A stretch of 64,000 nt of DNA from an uncultured Verrucomicrobiota bacterium (GTDB lineage Bacteria; Verrucomicrobiota; Verrucomicrobiia; Limisphaerales; UBA9464), in NCBI GenBank assembly GCA_903922605.1, contig CAIXUG010000086.1, positions 67,384-131,383 of the forward strand. Direction: 5' to 3'. This document shows, piece after piece, positions 56,436-64,000 of the stretch. The position numbers and the translations under genes were made by a program. Each line of letters opens with the position of its first letter. Position 1 is the first letter of the stretch. The notes under the pieces are model-generated. The model was given only the letters and a program-made list of their open reading frames with translations, was not told the DNA's origin and did not search any database.

Positions 56436-57401
56436 ATGGAAACCAGCCTCGCCCATCTCAAGGACATCCTTCTCCGCGCCCGCCGCGAAATCGCCAAGGT
56501 CATCATCGGCCAGGAAGCCGTCGTGGACTCCACGCTGATCGCCGTCGCCACCAACCAGCACGCCCTGATCGAAGGTGTGCCGGGAGTCGGCAAGACCTTG
56601 CTTGTGCGCACCCTTGCCGCCGTTCTCGGTGTGGATTTTGGCCGCATCCAGTTCACGCCGGACCTGATGCCTGCCGACATCACCGGCACCAACATCTTCA
56701 ATCTCCAGCGGAACGAGTTCACCCTCGTGAAAGGACCGGTCTTCACCTCTTTCCTGCTGGCCGATGAAATCAACCGGGCACCAGCCAAGACCCAGTCCGC
56801 GCTGCTCCAGGCGATGCAGGAAAGGACGGTCAGCATCGATCGCGAGACCCATTTGCTGCCGGCCAACTTCACCGTCTTCGCCACGCAGAATCCGCTCGAG
56901 AGCGAAGGCACCTACCCGCTGCCCGAGGCACAGAAGGACCGGTTTCTGCTGAAGATCACCCTGCCCTGCCCGGACCGCGACGAGGAACTCGCGCTGGCCC
57001 GGCGCACGCTCGGCACGGATGCGCCCGAAGCTGTGCTGCTCAGCGGTTCCGTGCAGACGGTCGCCACCGCTGAACAACTTGCCCTGCTCCGTCGCCACCT
57101 GACCGAAGTCGTGATCCAACCCGAACTGGTCAGCTACGCCGTGGACCTGGTCCGCGCGACGCGCACGCATGAAAGCGTGCTGGTGGGTGCCGGTCCGCGC
57201 GCGACCCAGGGTTTGCTCCTGGCCGCCCGCGCCCAGGCCGCGCTGGGTGACCGCGATTTCGTGACGCCGGACGATTTGAAGACGCTCGCGGTGCCGGTGC
57301 TGGAGCACCGCCTCATATTGCGGCCGGAATACGAGATCGAGGGCGCAAGCATCCGCGAGGTCATCGAGCGCATCCTTCAGACGGTCGCCGTTCCCCGCTG
57401 A
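56436..57401 (+). CDS. MoxR family AAA+ ATPase
   Basis: The 321-residue ATPase has Walker A GVPGVGKTLL (about 46-55). Next come the MoxR-type DLMPADITGTN, Walker B LLADEINRAPAKTQSALLQAMQE, and sensor 1 FATQNP. The helical lid ends with FVTPDDLKTLAVPVLEHR. MoxR ATPases act as chaperones that remodel or activate partner proteins, usually with a VWA- or DUF58-containing partner; here the DUF58 protein follows. No Shine-Dalgarno sequence is obvious, so coupling to the preceding gene is likely. Confidence 0.92.
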   Translation: METSLAHLKDILLRARREIAKVIIGQEAVVDSTLIAVATNQHALIEGVPGVGKTLLVRTLAAVLGVDFGRIQFTPDLMPADITGTNIFNLQRNEFTLVKGPVFTSFLLADEINRAPAKTQSALLQAMQERTVSIDRETHLLPANFTVFATQNPLESEGTYPLPEAQKDRFLLKITLPCPDRDEELALARRTLGTDAPEAVLLSGSVQTVATAEQLALLRRHLTEVVIQPELVSYAVDLVRATRTHESVLVGAGPRATQGLLLAARAQAALGDRDFVTPDDLKTLAVPVLEHRLILRPEYEIEGASIREVIERILQTVAVPR

Positions 57402-57418
57402 TTCTGCCGCATCTCGTC

Positions 57419-58810
57419 ATGGTCGTTCCTTCCGCCAAGCTGTTGCGCCTGACCGCCCTGGTCGTGCTGCCGCTTGCGACGGTGGCGGGTGTGTTACCGG
57501 CGGGCGCCCCGCTGGCTGTCGGGCTCATCGCCGCCTTTGGACTGCTGGTGACGTTCGATGCGATCCGCAGTGCCGGCCTTCTGGATCACTTCTGCGTTAG
57601 CCTGCCGGAGACCATCCGCCTGTCCAATGGAAGGGCCGGAGTTATCGCGGTGCAACTGGGCAACGAGACCGAGCGCGGCACACGGCTTCGTATGGGTCTG
57701 GGCCTGCCGGCGGAACTCACTACGCCCAGCGAGACCGCCGACCTGCAACTCCCCGATGGCGCGGGGCTGGCCACGATCGATTGGCCCGTAACGCCCCAGG
57801 CCCGGGGCCGGCACCGCATCGGGGCCGCCTATCTGGAGGTACTCTCTCCCTTCGGCCTGTGGGAGGTCAGGCGACGGTTCGCGACCCGTTGCGAGGCGCG
57901 TGTCTATCCCGACCTGCTCGGCGAACGGCAGGCAGTGGCGGCGGTGTTCCTGAATCGCGGTGCCAATGGCGCGCACGCGCAACGACAGGTCGGCCGGGGT
58001 CGCGAGTTCGAGAAACTGCGCGAATACCTTCCCGGCGATGCGGTGGATGACATCCATTGGAAGGCGACCGCCAAGCGGAGCCATCCAGTGACCAAAGTGT
58101 TCCAGATTGAACGCACGCAGGAGGTCTATGTGCTCGTCGATGCCTCCCGCCTTTCGGCACGGGAGTCAGTTTCAGAAGCGCATGGACCAGCCGCACCGTT
58201 GCGCTCCGCAGAAATCCCGGCGGGAACGGAAACCGCTCCTGCCGAGACCACCTTGGAACGCTGCCTCAAGGCCGCGCTGCTGCTGGGTGCGGCGGCGGAA
58301 CGCCAGGGTGACCTCTTCGGAGTGATCGCCTTTGACGACCAGGTGCGGAGCTTCGTCCGGGCGCGCAACGGCCGGGCCCATTTTGCCGCCTGCCGGGATG
58401 CGCTGCACGCATTGCAGGCCCGGCCGGTCTCGCCCGATTTCGAGGAGCTGTGCTCCTTTCTCCGCCTGCGCCTGCGCCGGCGTGCGCTGCTGATTGTGCT
58501 GACCTCGCTCGACGATCCCGTGCTTTCCGAAAACTTTGTGCGCGGGGTGAAGCTCATCGCCCGGCAGCACCTGGTGCTGGTGATCCAGCCCCGACCGCCG
58601 GGTGCCCGGCCGCTGTTTGGCAACCCGGCCGTGGAAACCATCGACGACGTCTATGCGGAATTCGGCGGGCACCTGCGCTGGCAAAACCTGCGCAACCTCG
58701 AACAGACGCTGCGCCGGGGCGGTGTCGGATTCAGGCTGGCGGATCATGGGCAGCTGGCCGCCGAGGCTATCCGCCAGTACCTCGACGTGAAACGGAGGCA
58801 GATCCTGTGA
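57419..58810 (+). CDS. DUF58 domain protein (VWA-like)
   Basis: The 463-residue protein has two N-terminal membrane helices (about 10-50) and a beta-rich outer part. The DUF58 core contains GREFEKLREYLPGDAVDDIHWKATAKR, the signature of the family, with a VWA-like fold after it (YVLVDASRLS, a DxS-type MIDAS start). It is the usual client/partner of MoxR. The stop overlaps the GTG of the SpoIIM gene (GTGA). Confidence 0.9.
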   Translation: MVVPSAKLLRLTALVVLPLATVAGVLPAGAPLAVGLIAAFGLLVTFDAIRSAGLLDHFCVSLPETIRLSNGRAGVIAVQLGNETERGTRLRMGLGLPAELTTPSETADLQLPDGAGLATIDWPVTPQARGRHRIGAAYLEVLSPFGLWEVRRRFATRCEARVYPDLLGERQAVAAVFLNRGANGAHAQRQVGRGREFEKLREYLPGDAVDDIHWKATAKRSHPVTKVFQIERTQEVYVLVDASRLSARESVSEAHGPAAPLRSAEIPAGTETAPAETTLERCLKAALLLGAAAERQGDLFGVIAFDDQVRSFVRARNGRAHFAACRDALHALQARPVSPDFEELCSFLRLRLRRRALLIVLTSLDDPVLSENFVRGVKLIARQHLVLVIQPRPPGARPLFGNPAVETIDDVYAEFGGHLRWQNLRNLEQTLRRGGVGFRLADHGQLAAEAIRQYLDVKRRQIL

Positions 58811-59823
58811 TCCTCGACCTGGAAAAATTCTTCGCCTCGGAGCGTCCGCTCTGGGCGGAGCTGGACGTCATGCTGTTGCGCCTGGAGGAACACCAGAACC
58901 AGCAGCCTTCGCTGGACGAGGTGAAGCGGCTTCACTACCTGCACGAACGCGCCGCTGCCGGCCTGGACCGGCTCGCGACGTTCGCCAACGAGCCGGAAAC
59001 CCGGCGCTATCTCGAATCGCTGGTGGCCCGTGGCCACGCCGAGATCCACGAACAGCGAGGAATGCCGCACCGGCTGAAACTGTTCGAATGGTTCTTCGTG
59101 ACCTTCCCGCAGACGTTCCGCCGGCACGTCCGGTACTTCTGGTTCGCGGTCGCCGTGACGGTCGCCGGCTGCGCCTTCGGCGGCCTGGCCCTGGTGTTTG
59201 ACCCCGATTCCCGGCATACGACGATGGCCTTCGGTCACGACCAGCTCACGCCGAGCGAACGCGTGAAAAAGGAGGAACAAAGCCAGGGCGCAAGGATCGA
59301 CGGCCAGCAGGCGGGATTCTCCTCCTTCCTGATGACCCACAATACGCGCGTCAGTGTCTCCACCCTGGCGCTCGGCATGACCTGGGGGGTGGGCACGATC
59401 ATCTCACTCTTCTACAATGGCGTGATCCTCGGCGCGATCAGTGTGGACTACGTGCAGGATGGGCAGGGCCAGTTCCTGGCGGGTTGGATTCTCCCGCACG
59501 GTTCCATCGAACTTCCGGCGATCCTCATCGCGGGCCAGGCCGGCCTGCTGCTGGGCACCACCCTGCTGGGCCGTGGGTCGCGCATTCCGCTCCGCACGCG
59601 TTTGAGGACCGTAAGCCATGATCTGATGACGCTCATCATGGGAGTCGGCCTGATGCTCATCTGGGCGGGATTGGTGGAGGGCTTCTTCTCGCAATACCAC
59701 GAACCGGTGCTCCCCTATGCGGTCAAGATCGTCTTCGGCCTGGTTGAGCTTGGCCTGCTCATCGCCTTCCTCGCGAAGGGCGGCAGCGGGCGCGTGGAGA
59801 TGTCCGTCAATTCGAAACCCTGA
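58807..59823 (+). CDS. SpoIIM/DUF95 family membrane protein
   Basis: The 338-residue protein has a helical cytoplasmic start (LDLEKFFASERPLWAELDVML) and four to five membrane helices. The family pattern FLMTHNTRVSVSTLALGMTWGVG followed by FYNGVILGAI is clear. SpoIIM works in engulfment during sporulation of Firmicutes; outside them it travels with RDD and MoxR genes and has no known role. The GTG at 58807 overlaps the DUF58 stop. A longer open frame exists upstream but lies inside the DUF58 gene. Confidence 0.88.
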   Translation: MILDLEKFFASERPLWAELDVMLLRLEEHQNQQPSLDEVKRLHYLHERAAAGLDRLATFANEPETRRYLESLVARGHAEIHEQRGMPHRLKLFEWFFVTFPQTFRRHVRYFWFAVAVTVAGCAFGGLALVFDPDSRHTTMAFGHDQLTPSERVKKEEQSQGARIDGQQAGFSSFLMTHNTRVSVSTLALGMTWGVGTIISLFYNGVILGAISVDYVQDGQGQFLAGWILPHGSIELPAILIAGQAGLLLGTTLLGRGSRIPLRTRLRTVSHDLMTLIMGVGLMLIWAGLVEGFFSQYHEPVLPYAVKIVFGLVELGLLIAFLAKGGSGRVEMSVNSKP

Positions 59824-59832
59824 GACGATCCC

Positions 59833-60609
59833 TTGGAACCCTCGTCCGCCAACACCCTGCGCCTGCGCACGCCCGAAGGCATCACCTTTGCCCTGCCGCT
59901 GGCCGGTCCCATGACACGGCTGCTGGCCTGGATGGTCGACGTGCTCATCGTCGGTGCGGTTTCAACAGTCCTCTCCATCGCTATGGCGCTGCTGGGCTGG
60001 ATGGCGCGCGACCTGGCCACTGCGCTGGCCACCATCGGCTTCTTCGTCCTGCAGCTCGGCTATCCGATCGCCACCGAATGGCTTTGGCGCGGCCAGACTC
60101 TTGGCAAGCGCGCCTTCCGCCTGCGGGTGGTGGATGCCCATGGTCTCAGGCTCCAGTTCAGCCAGATCGCGATTCGCAATCTGCTCCGTGCCGTGGACAT
60201 CCTCCCCGGTGCCTATCTGGTCGGCGGGCTTGCCTGCCTCTTCAGCCGGCGGGCGCAACGGCTCGGTGATTTCGCGGCGAACACGGTAGTCATCCGTGCG
60301 CCCCGGCTCGCCCAGCCCGATCTCGAACAGTTGCTCGCCGGCAAGTTCAACTCGTTACGGGCCCACACGCACCTCTGCGCCCGGCTGCGCCAACGCGTCG
60401 CGCCCGAGGAGGCCGCCCTCGCGCTCTCCGCACTGCTTCGCCGCGATGAGCTTGATCCGCTCGCCCGGGTGGAACTCTTTCGCGAACTCGCCGCCGCCCT
60501 CCGCGCAAAGGTGGAATTCCCGCCCGATTCCCTGGACGGCCTTGCGGACGAGCAATACCTGCGCAATGTCGTGGACATCCTCTACCGTCCTAGAGGGGCC
60601 AGCTCCTGA
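59833..60609 (+). CDS. RDD family membrane protein
   Basis: The 258-residue protein begins with NTLRLRTPEGITFALPLAGPMTRLLAWMVD, the usual RDD-family opening with an Arg-Asp pair at the first helix. Further helices follow, then GQTLGKRAFRLRVVD in the second half of the domain. The family is linked with ion/proton exchange in some members. The start codon appears to be TTG at 59833, since the conserved segment starts two to five residues later and no ATG or GTG precedes it. It closes the operon and converges with the CPBP protease gene. Confidence 0.85.
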   Translation: MEPSSANTLRLRTPEGITFALPLAGPMTRLLAWMVDVLIVGAVSTVLSIAMALLGWMARDLATALATIGFFVLQLGYPIATEWLWRGQTLGKRAFRLRVVDAHGLRLQFSQIAIRNLLRAVDILPGAYLVGGLACLFSRRAQRLGDFAANTVVIRAPRLAQPDLEQLLAGKFNSLRAHTHLCARLRQRVAPEEAALALSALLRRDELDPLARVELFRELAAALRAKVEFPPDSLDGLADEQYLRNVVDILYRPRGASS

Positions 60610-60618
60610 AATTCCACC

Positions 60619-61404
60619 TCAGGACGCGGCTTTCTCCTGGAGAAACCACAGCATGCTGGCACTGGCGGCCAGATTGTTCAGGCTATGGACCATCATGGGC
60701 AGCCAGATGGAGCCGCTGCGCTGACGCAGCCACCCAAGCAGCAGGCCCAGCACGAAAATGTCGAGCATTTCCACCCAGTCATATTGGACGTGCAACAGGG
60801 TCCAGCCGGCTGAGCAGATGACCGAGGCACCGAACCATCCCAGACGTGAAGCGGCCAGCCCGCGCCACATGAAGCCACGAAACAGCACCTCCTCCTGCAG
60901 CGGCGCCGCGAAAATGACCGCGACCAGGAGAAAACCGGGCCACGTGGCCGACTGATAAACCTGGAGCATTTCCGTGTTTTCCGGATGCTCAAGCCACGTT
61001 TGCAAGGCTCCGAATACGAGTTCGATGGCGATCAGCAGCCCGACGCCCAGCCCCAGATGGCCCCAGCCAAAGCTTCGCAAAGCCAGATAATCGCGCAGGT
61101 CAGGGCCGCGCCGCAGCCGGGCAAACAGCACGCACAATCCCACGCCCACGGGCACCGTCAACATCGTGGCCCAGGCGAGCATGTCCCCATCGTAAGCCAG
61201 CTGACGATAGTCAGGATGCCTGCCCTGCAAGACCTGCTGATAGAACACGATCGATAGCAGGACGGTCTGCGTCAGGATCACCGCCGTCTCCACCGCGACG
61301 GACAGCGCCAGCGTGATCCACGCATTCCAGGGACCGGACGGCCGAACGGGCAGGGCCGGAGGCAGCTCGACAATCTCCGGCAGGGTGGGTGGGGCTTCGT
61401 CCAT
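60619..61404 (-). CDS. CPBP family intramembrane metalloprotease
   Basis: The 261-residue membrane protein has about eight hydrophobic helices. The CPBP/ABI active-site motifs are Glu171-Glu172-x3-Arg176 in QEEVLFRGF, His205 in LLHVQYDW, and His240 with Asn244 in MMVHSLNNL. These bind the metal in Rce1-like proteases. The substrate is unknown. The ATG at 61404 is two bases after the dtd stop, so both are read together. It converges with the RDD gene; a 6-bp inverted repeat spans both stops. Confidence 0.87.
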   Translation of the reverse strand: MDEAPPTLPEIVELPPALPVRPSGPWNAWITLALSVAVETAVILTQTVLLSIVFYQQVLQGRHPDYRQLAYDGDMLAWATMLTVPVGVGLCVLFARLRRGPDLRDYLALRSFGWGHLGLGVGLLIAIELVFGALQTWLEHPENTEMLQVYQSATWPGFLLVAVIFAAPLQEEVLFRGFMWRGLAASRLGWFGASVICSAGWTLLHVQYDWVEMLDIFVLGLLLGWLRQRSGSIWLPMMVHSLNNLAASASMLWFLQEKAAS

Positions 61405-61406
61405 GG

Positions 61407-61859
61407 TTATTCCCGCAGACGGCTGTCCAGAATCAGGGTGACTGGCCCGTCGTTGACCAGCTCCACTCCCATGTCCGCGCCAAAGATTCCCGTGGCTGGC
61501 GCGCGGCCCAGCGCAGTCTCCACGCGTTGCACAAAGGCCTCGTAGCAAGGCCGCGCCTGTTCCGGTTTTGCGGCGCGATGCCACGACGGGCGCGTGCCCT
61601 TCTTAGTGCTGGCCAGCAGGGTGAACTGGCTCACGAGCAGCACCTCACCGGAAACCTCGAGAATCGAGCGGTTCATCACTCCCGTGTCGTCGTCGAAGAG
61701 CCGCAGGTTCACGAGCTTCTGGGCCAGCCAGTCGAGTTCATCGGGCTGATCCCCCTCTTCCGAACCCACCAGCACCAGGTAGCCCAAGCCAATGGAGCCG
61801 ACCGTCTGCATATCCACCGTGACCGAGGCCCGCAGCACCCGCTGGATGACTAAGCGCAC
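61407..61859 (-). CDS. dtd: D-aminoacyl-tRNA deacylase
   Basis: The 150-residue enzyme removes D-amino acids wrongly attached to tRNA. The two catalytic motifs are SQFTLLA in the middle and NDGPVTLIL near the end (NxGPVT type), with the N terminus [15 protein letters not shown], all as in the DTD family. The length is also typical. The start codon is GTG at 61859, right at the conserved N terminus. It is followed by the CPBP protease gene after two bases and preceded by the SRPBCC gene. Confidence 0.93.
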   Translation of the reverse strand: MRLVIQRVLRASVTVDMQTVGSIGLGYLVLVGSEEGDQPDELDWLAQKLVNLRLFDDDTGVMNRSILEVSGEVLLVSQFTLLASTKKGTRPSWHRAAKPEQARPCYEAFVQRVETALGRAPATGIFGADMGVELVNDGPVTLILDSRLRE

Positions 61860-61874
61860 GCGCGGAGGGGCACC

Positions 61875-62405
61875 TTACTTTTCAGCGAGCGTTTTCAACC
61901 CGGCCAGGCCCTTCTCAAAATCGGGGCCGATGATCTTGTCCATGAAAAGCCCCGCCCAACGGCTGATCGGGTTGTCACCCAGGTTGCCCGCATCGCTCCA
62001 GGTGGCTTTGGTGCCGGCACCCGCCGGTTCAAACTGGAATTCGCCCACCGAGGTGTATTTCCCGTGATCGAACGACAGGTCGTAACTCAGGAACTTGGGC
62101 GCGGTGATTTTGGTGAGCTTCATTTCACCCTGGCCGACCTTGCTGCCCTCCCAGGACATACCCGCGACGATTCCGTTGGTCGGCCCTTCAAACGTGCGCT
62201 TCATGCCTGGGTCCATCTTGAGATTCCACGTCGTCCAGTCCTCCCACGTCTTCAGGTCGGCCACGATGCCGAACACCTTGATCGGCGGCGCGTTGATGAC
62301 CACCGAACGTTCCAGGCGGTATGACCCTGGCAGCAGGCAACCCACGAGCAGGAAGAGCGCGAGCAAAATCAGGAGGCCGAAGAAGAGCTTTTTCAGGAGT
62401 TTCAT
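61875..62405 (-). CDS. SRPBCC (polyketide cyclase-like) protein with membrane anchor
   Basis: The 176-residue protein has one N-terminal hydrophobic helix (LKKLFFGLLILLALFLLVG). A START/SRPBCC domain follows (SVVINAPPIKVFGIVADLKTWEDWTTW, FEPAGAGTKATWSDAG). Such domains bind hydrophobic ligands. The helix ends near LVGC, so a lipoprotein signal is possible. The ligand is unknown. It is divergent from the aldolase fusion gene and followed by dtd after 15 bases. Confidence 0.82.
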   Translation of the reverse strand: MKLLKKLFFGLLILLALFLLVGCLLPGSYRLERSVVINAPPIKVFGIVADLKTWEDWTTWNLKMDPGMKRTFEGPTNGIVAGMSWEGSKVGQGEMKLTKITAPKFLSYDLSFDHGKYTSVGEFQFEPAGAGTKATWSDAGNLGDNPISRWAGLFMDKIIGPDFEKGLAGLKTLAEK

Positions 62406-62514
62406 GGTCGTCAGAATCTGTTCTTGTGTGAGCCAAACATGAATTTGTCACCCGCCCTAGCCGAAAATCTGGTTGTCGGTCCTCCCCCCGCAACCCACCC
62501 TACCCGTCCTCTTT

Positions 62515-64000
62515 ATGTCTGATAAGAAGCACCTGTTTGTCTCGAACCTCTGGAATGACGCCGAAGCCGCGAAGCTTTCCGGCGCGGACCGCCTCGTTTA
62601 CCGCTCCAACAAGCTGGGCTCCGACCAGCGCATCACCAACACCGGCGGCGGCAACACCTCGTCCAAGCTCATCGAGAAGGACCCGCTCACCGGCCAGGAT
62701 ACGACGGTGCTCTGGGTGAAGGGTTCCGGCGGCGACCTCCGCACCGCGTCCAAGGAGTTCTTCAGCTCGCTCTACCAGGACAAGCTCGTCGGCCTCCAGA
62801 CGGTCTATGCCGTACGCGCCGACAAGGGCCTCAAATCGCAGGCCGAGGATGACATGGTGGCGATGTACTTCCACACCACGTTCAACCTGAACCCGCGCGC
62901 CAGCTCGATCGACACGCCGCTGCACAGCTTCATCCCGGCGAAGTTCGTCGATCATATGCACCCGAACGCCATCATCTCAATCGCCGCCAGCGCGCGTTGC
63001 GTGGAGCTGACCAAAGAGATTTTCGGCGGCGCCATGGCCTATGTGCCGTGGATGCGGCCCGGCTTCGAGCTGGGTCTCGCCATGCAGGAAATCTGCAAGC
63101 AACAGCCGGACGTGAAGGCCATCATGATGGGCCAGCACGGCTTCATCTCGTGGGACGACGACGACAAGGCCTGCTACCTCGCGACGCTCGACTTCATCGA
63201 GACCGCCGCCGCCTACATTCAGGCCAAGTACCAGGCCAAGGGCGGTGACGCGACGGCCTTCGGGGGAGCCAAGTACCAGACGCTCGCGCCCGACTGCCGG
63301 ACCAAAGCCTTCGCCGCGATCCTCCCGTGGCTGCGCGGGCAAGTCAGCCAGCAGCGCCGCTTCATCGGCACCGTGCAGGATGACGACAAGATCCTGCGCT
63401 TCGTGAATTCCAAGGACGCCGCCCGCCTCGCCGAACTCGGCACGAGCTGCCCCGACCATTTCCTCCGCACCAAGATCAAGCCGCTGTACGTGGACTGGAA
63501 TCCCCAGACCGAGGACGCGGCGGCGCTCAAGGCCAAGCTCAAAGCCGGCATCGAGCAGTATCGCAAGGACTACGCCGCCTACTACGAGCGCTGCAAGCGG
63601 GCCAACTCACCCGCCATGCGCGACCCGAACCCGACGGTCATCCTCATCCCCGGCCTCGGCATGATCGCCTGGGGCAAGGACAAGAGCGAAAGCCGCGTCA
63701 CCGCCGAATTCTACAACTGCGCCGTCGAGGTCATGCGCGGTGCGGAAGCCATCGACAAGTACATCGCCCTGCCCCAGCAGGAGGCCTTTGACATCGAGTA
63801 CTGGCTGCTCGAGGAGGCGAAGCTGAAGCGCATGCCCGCCGAGAAGGAACTCGCCCGCCAGGTCGTCGTCGTCATCGGCGCCGGCTCTGGCATCGGCAAG
63901 GAAACCGCCCACCGCCTCGTCAAGGAGGGTGCCCACATCGTCTGCGTGGACATGAAGGCCGAGACCGCCCAGGCCACGGCCAAGGAGATCACCGACAAGC
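62515..64000 (+). CDS. Bifunctional rhamnulose-1-phosphate aldolase/short-chain dehydrogenase (3'-truncated by window edge)
   Basis: The frame starts at ATG 62515 and leaves the window after 495 codons. The N-terminal part is a class II aldolase domain (NTGGGNTSSK, HSFIPAKFVDHMHPNAI with metal-binding His, GQHGFISW). A linker leads into an SDR Rossmann fold starting about residue 445 (VVVVIGAGSGIGKETAHRLVKEG). This RhaD-SDR fusion belongs to the rhamnose or fucose route that gives lactaldehyde/lactate. The full protein should be near 700 residues. No other rhamnose genes are inside the window. Confidence 0.9.
   Translation, partial: MSDKKHLFVSNLWNDAEAAKLSGADRLVYRSNKLGSDQRITNTGGGNTSSKLIEKDPLTGQDTTVLWVKGSGGDLRTASKEFFSSLYQDKLVGLQTVYAVRADKGLKSQAEDDMVAMYFHTTFNLNPRASSIDTPLHSFIPAKFVDHMHPNAIISIAASARCVELTKEIFGGAMAYVPWMRPGFELGLAMQEICKQQPDVKAIMMGQHGFISWDDDDKACYLATLDFIETAAAYIQAKYQAKGGDATAFGGAKYQTLAPDCRTKAFAAILPWLRGQVSQQRRFIGTVQDDDKILRFVNSKDAARLAELGTSCPDHFLRTKIKPLYVDWNPQTEDAAALKAKLKAGIEQYRKDYAAYYERCKRANSPAMRDPNPTVILIPGLGMIAWGKDKSESRVTAEFYNCAVEVMRGAEAIDKYIALPQQEAFDIEYWLLEEAKLKRMPAEKELARQVVVVIGAGSGIGKETAHRLVKEGAHIVCVDMKAETAQATAKEITDK

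Noticed and set aside
60604-60624. Inverted repeat TCCTGA/TCAGGA as a bidirectional terminator
   Set aside because: The stem has only six base pairs, is not GC-rich and has no T-run; it mainly spans the two stop codons.

Overview
The window is a chromosomal stretch of a GC-rich bacterium, most probably a member of the Verrucomicrobiota (PVC superphylum). The pointers are a 1087-residue PVC-type membrane-bound dehydrogenase fused to a CTSCH c-type heme site, an H-x9-DG pseudopilin, an exosortase/EpsI pair, a DUF5690-like carrier, and three secreted proteins sharing a C-terminal module that ends in a FYR/YFR motif. No rRNA, tRNA, CRISPR array or intact insertion sequence was seen. Both window edges cut genes: a phosphorylase at the left and a rhamnulose-phosphate aldolase/dehydrogenase fusion at the right.

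Layout. 1-3.3 kb (minus): phosphorylase, YqgE/AlgH, transketolase. 3.4-8.3 kb (plus): a secreted Gfo/Idh-like protein, then a large lectin/PA14-like surface protein closed by a strong terminator. 8.5-9.8 kb: NADP isocitrate dehydrogenase. 9.9-17.3 kb (minus): a TonB/ExbB/ExbD-like trio, serine acetyltransferase, exosortase, EpsI, a polyprenyl glycosylphosphotransferase and UDP-glucuronate decarboxylase, i.e. an envelope polysaccharide/protein-sorting region. 17.5-20.2 kb: aconitase. 20.2-21.1 kb: a RAYT transposase gene with REP palindromes on both sides and an inverted REP pair inside its reading frame. 21.2-36.6 kb: secreted proteins, a transporter, and a likely methylamine/betaine demethylation set (Rieske oxygenase, FAD oxidoreductase, FAD-GcvT dehydrogenase), with an unusual pseudo-receiver LuxR regulator between them. 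37-44.9 kb: Era, the PVC dehydrogenase, a DUF2071 protein and an ABC-2 exporter pair.

45.2-46.1 kb holds what I consider the best find: an AT-richer cassette with a 5'-truncated HNH-type toxin tail (no start codon, so ordinary gene calling misses it), followed one base later by a 201-residue putative immunity gene, wedged between the ABC exporter and ruvC. 46.9-50.7 kb: an S9 peptidase and an ASPIC/UnbV repeat protein. 50.9-60.6 kb (plus): a ten-gene, almost gapless membrane operon (GYF/zinc-ribbon proteins, DUF4129, DUF4350, MoxR, DUF58, SpoIIM, RDD). It matches the widespread MoxR-DUF58 core but has a zinc-finger membrane-protein block at its 5' end. 60.6-62.4 kb (minus): CPBP protease, D-aminoacyl-tRNA deacylase, SRPBCC protein. 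All family names are from recognition of the translated sequence; no database search was possible.
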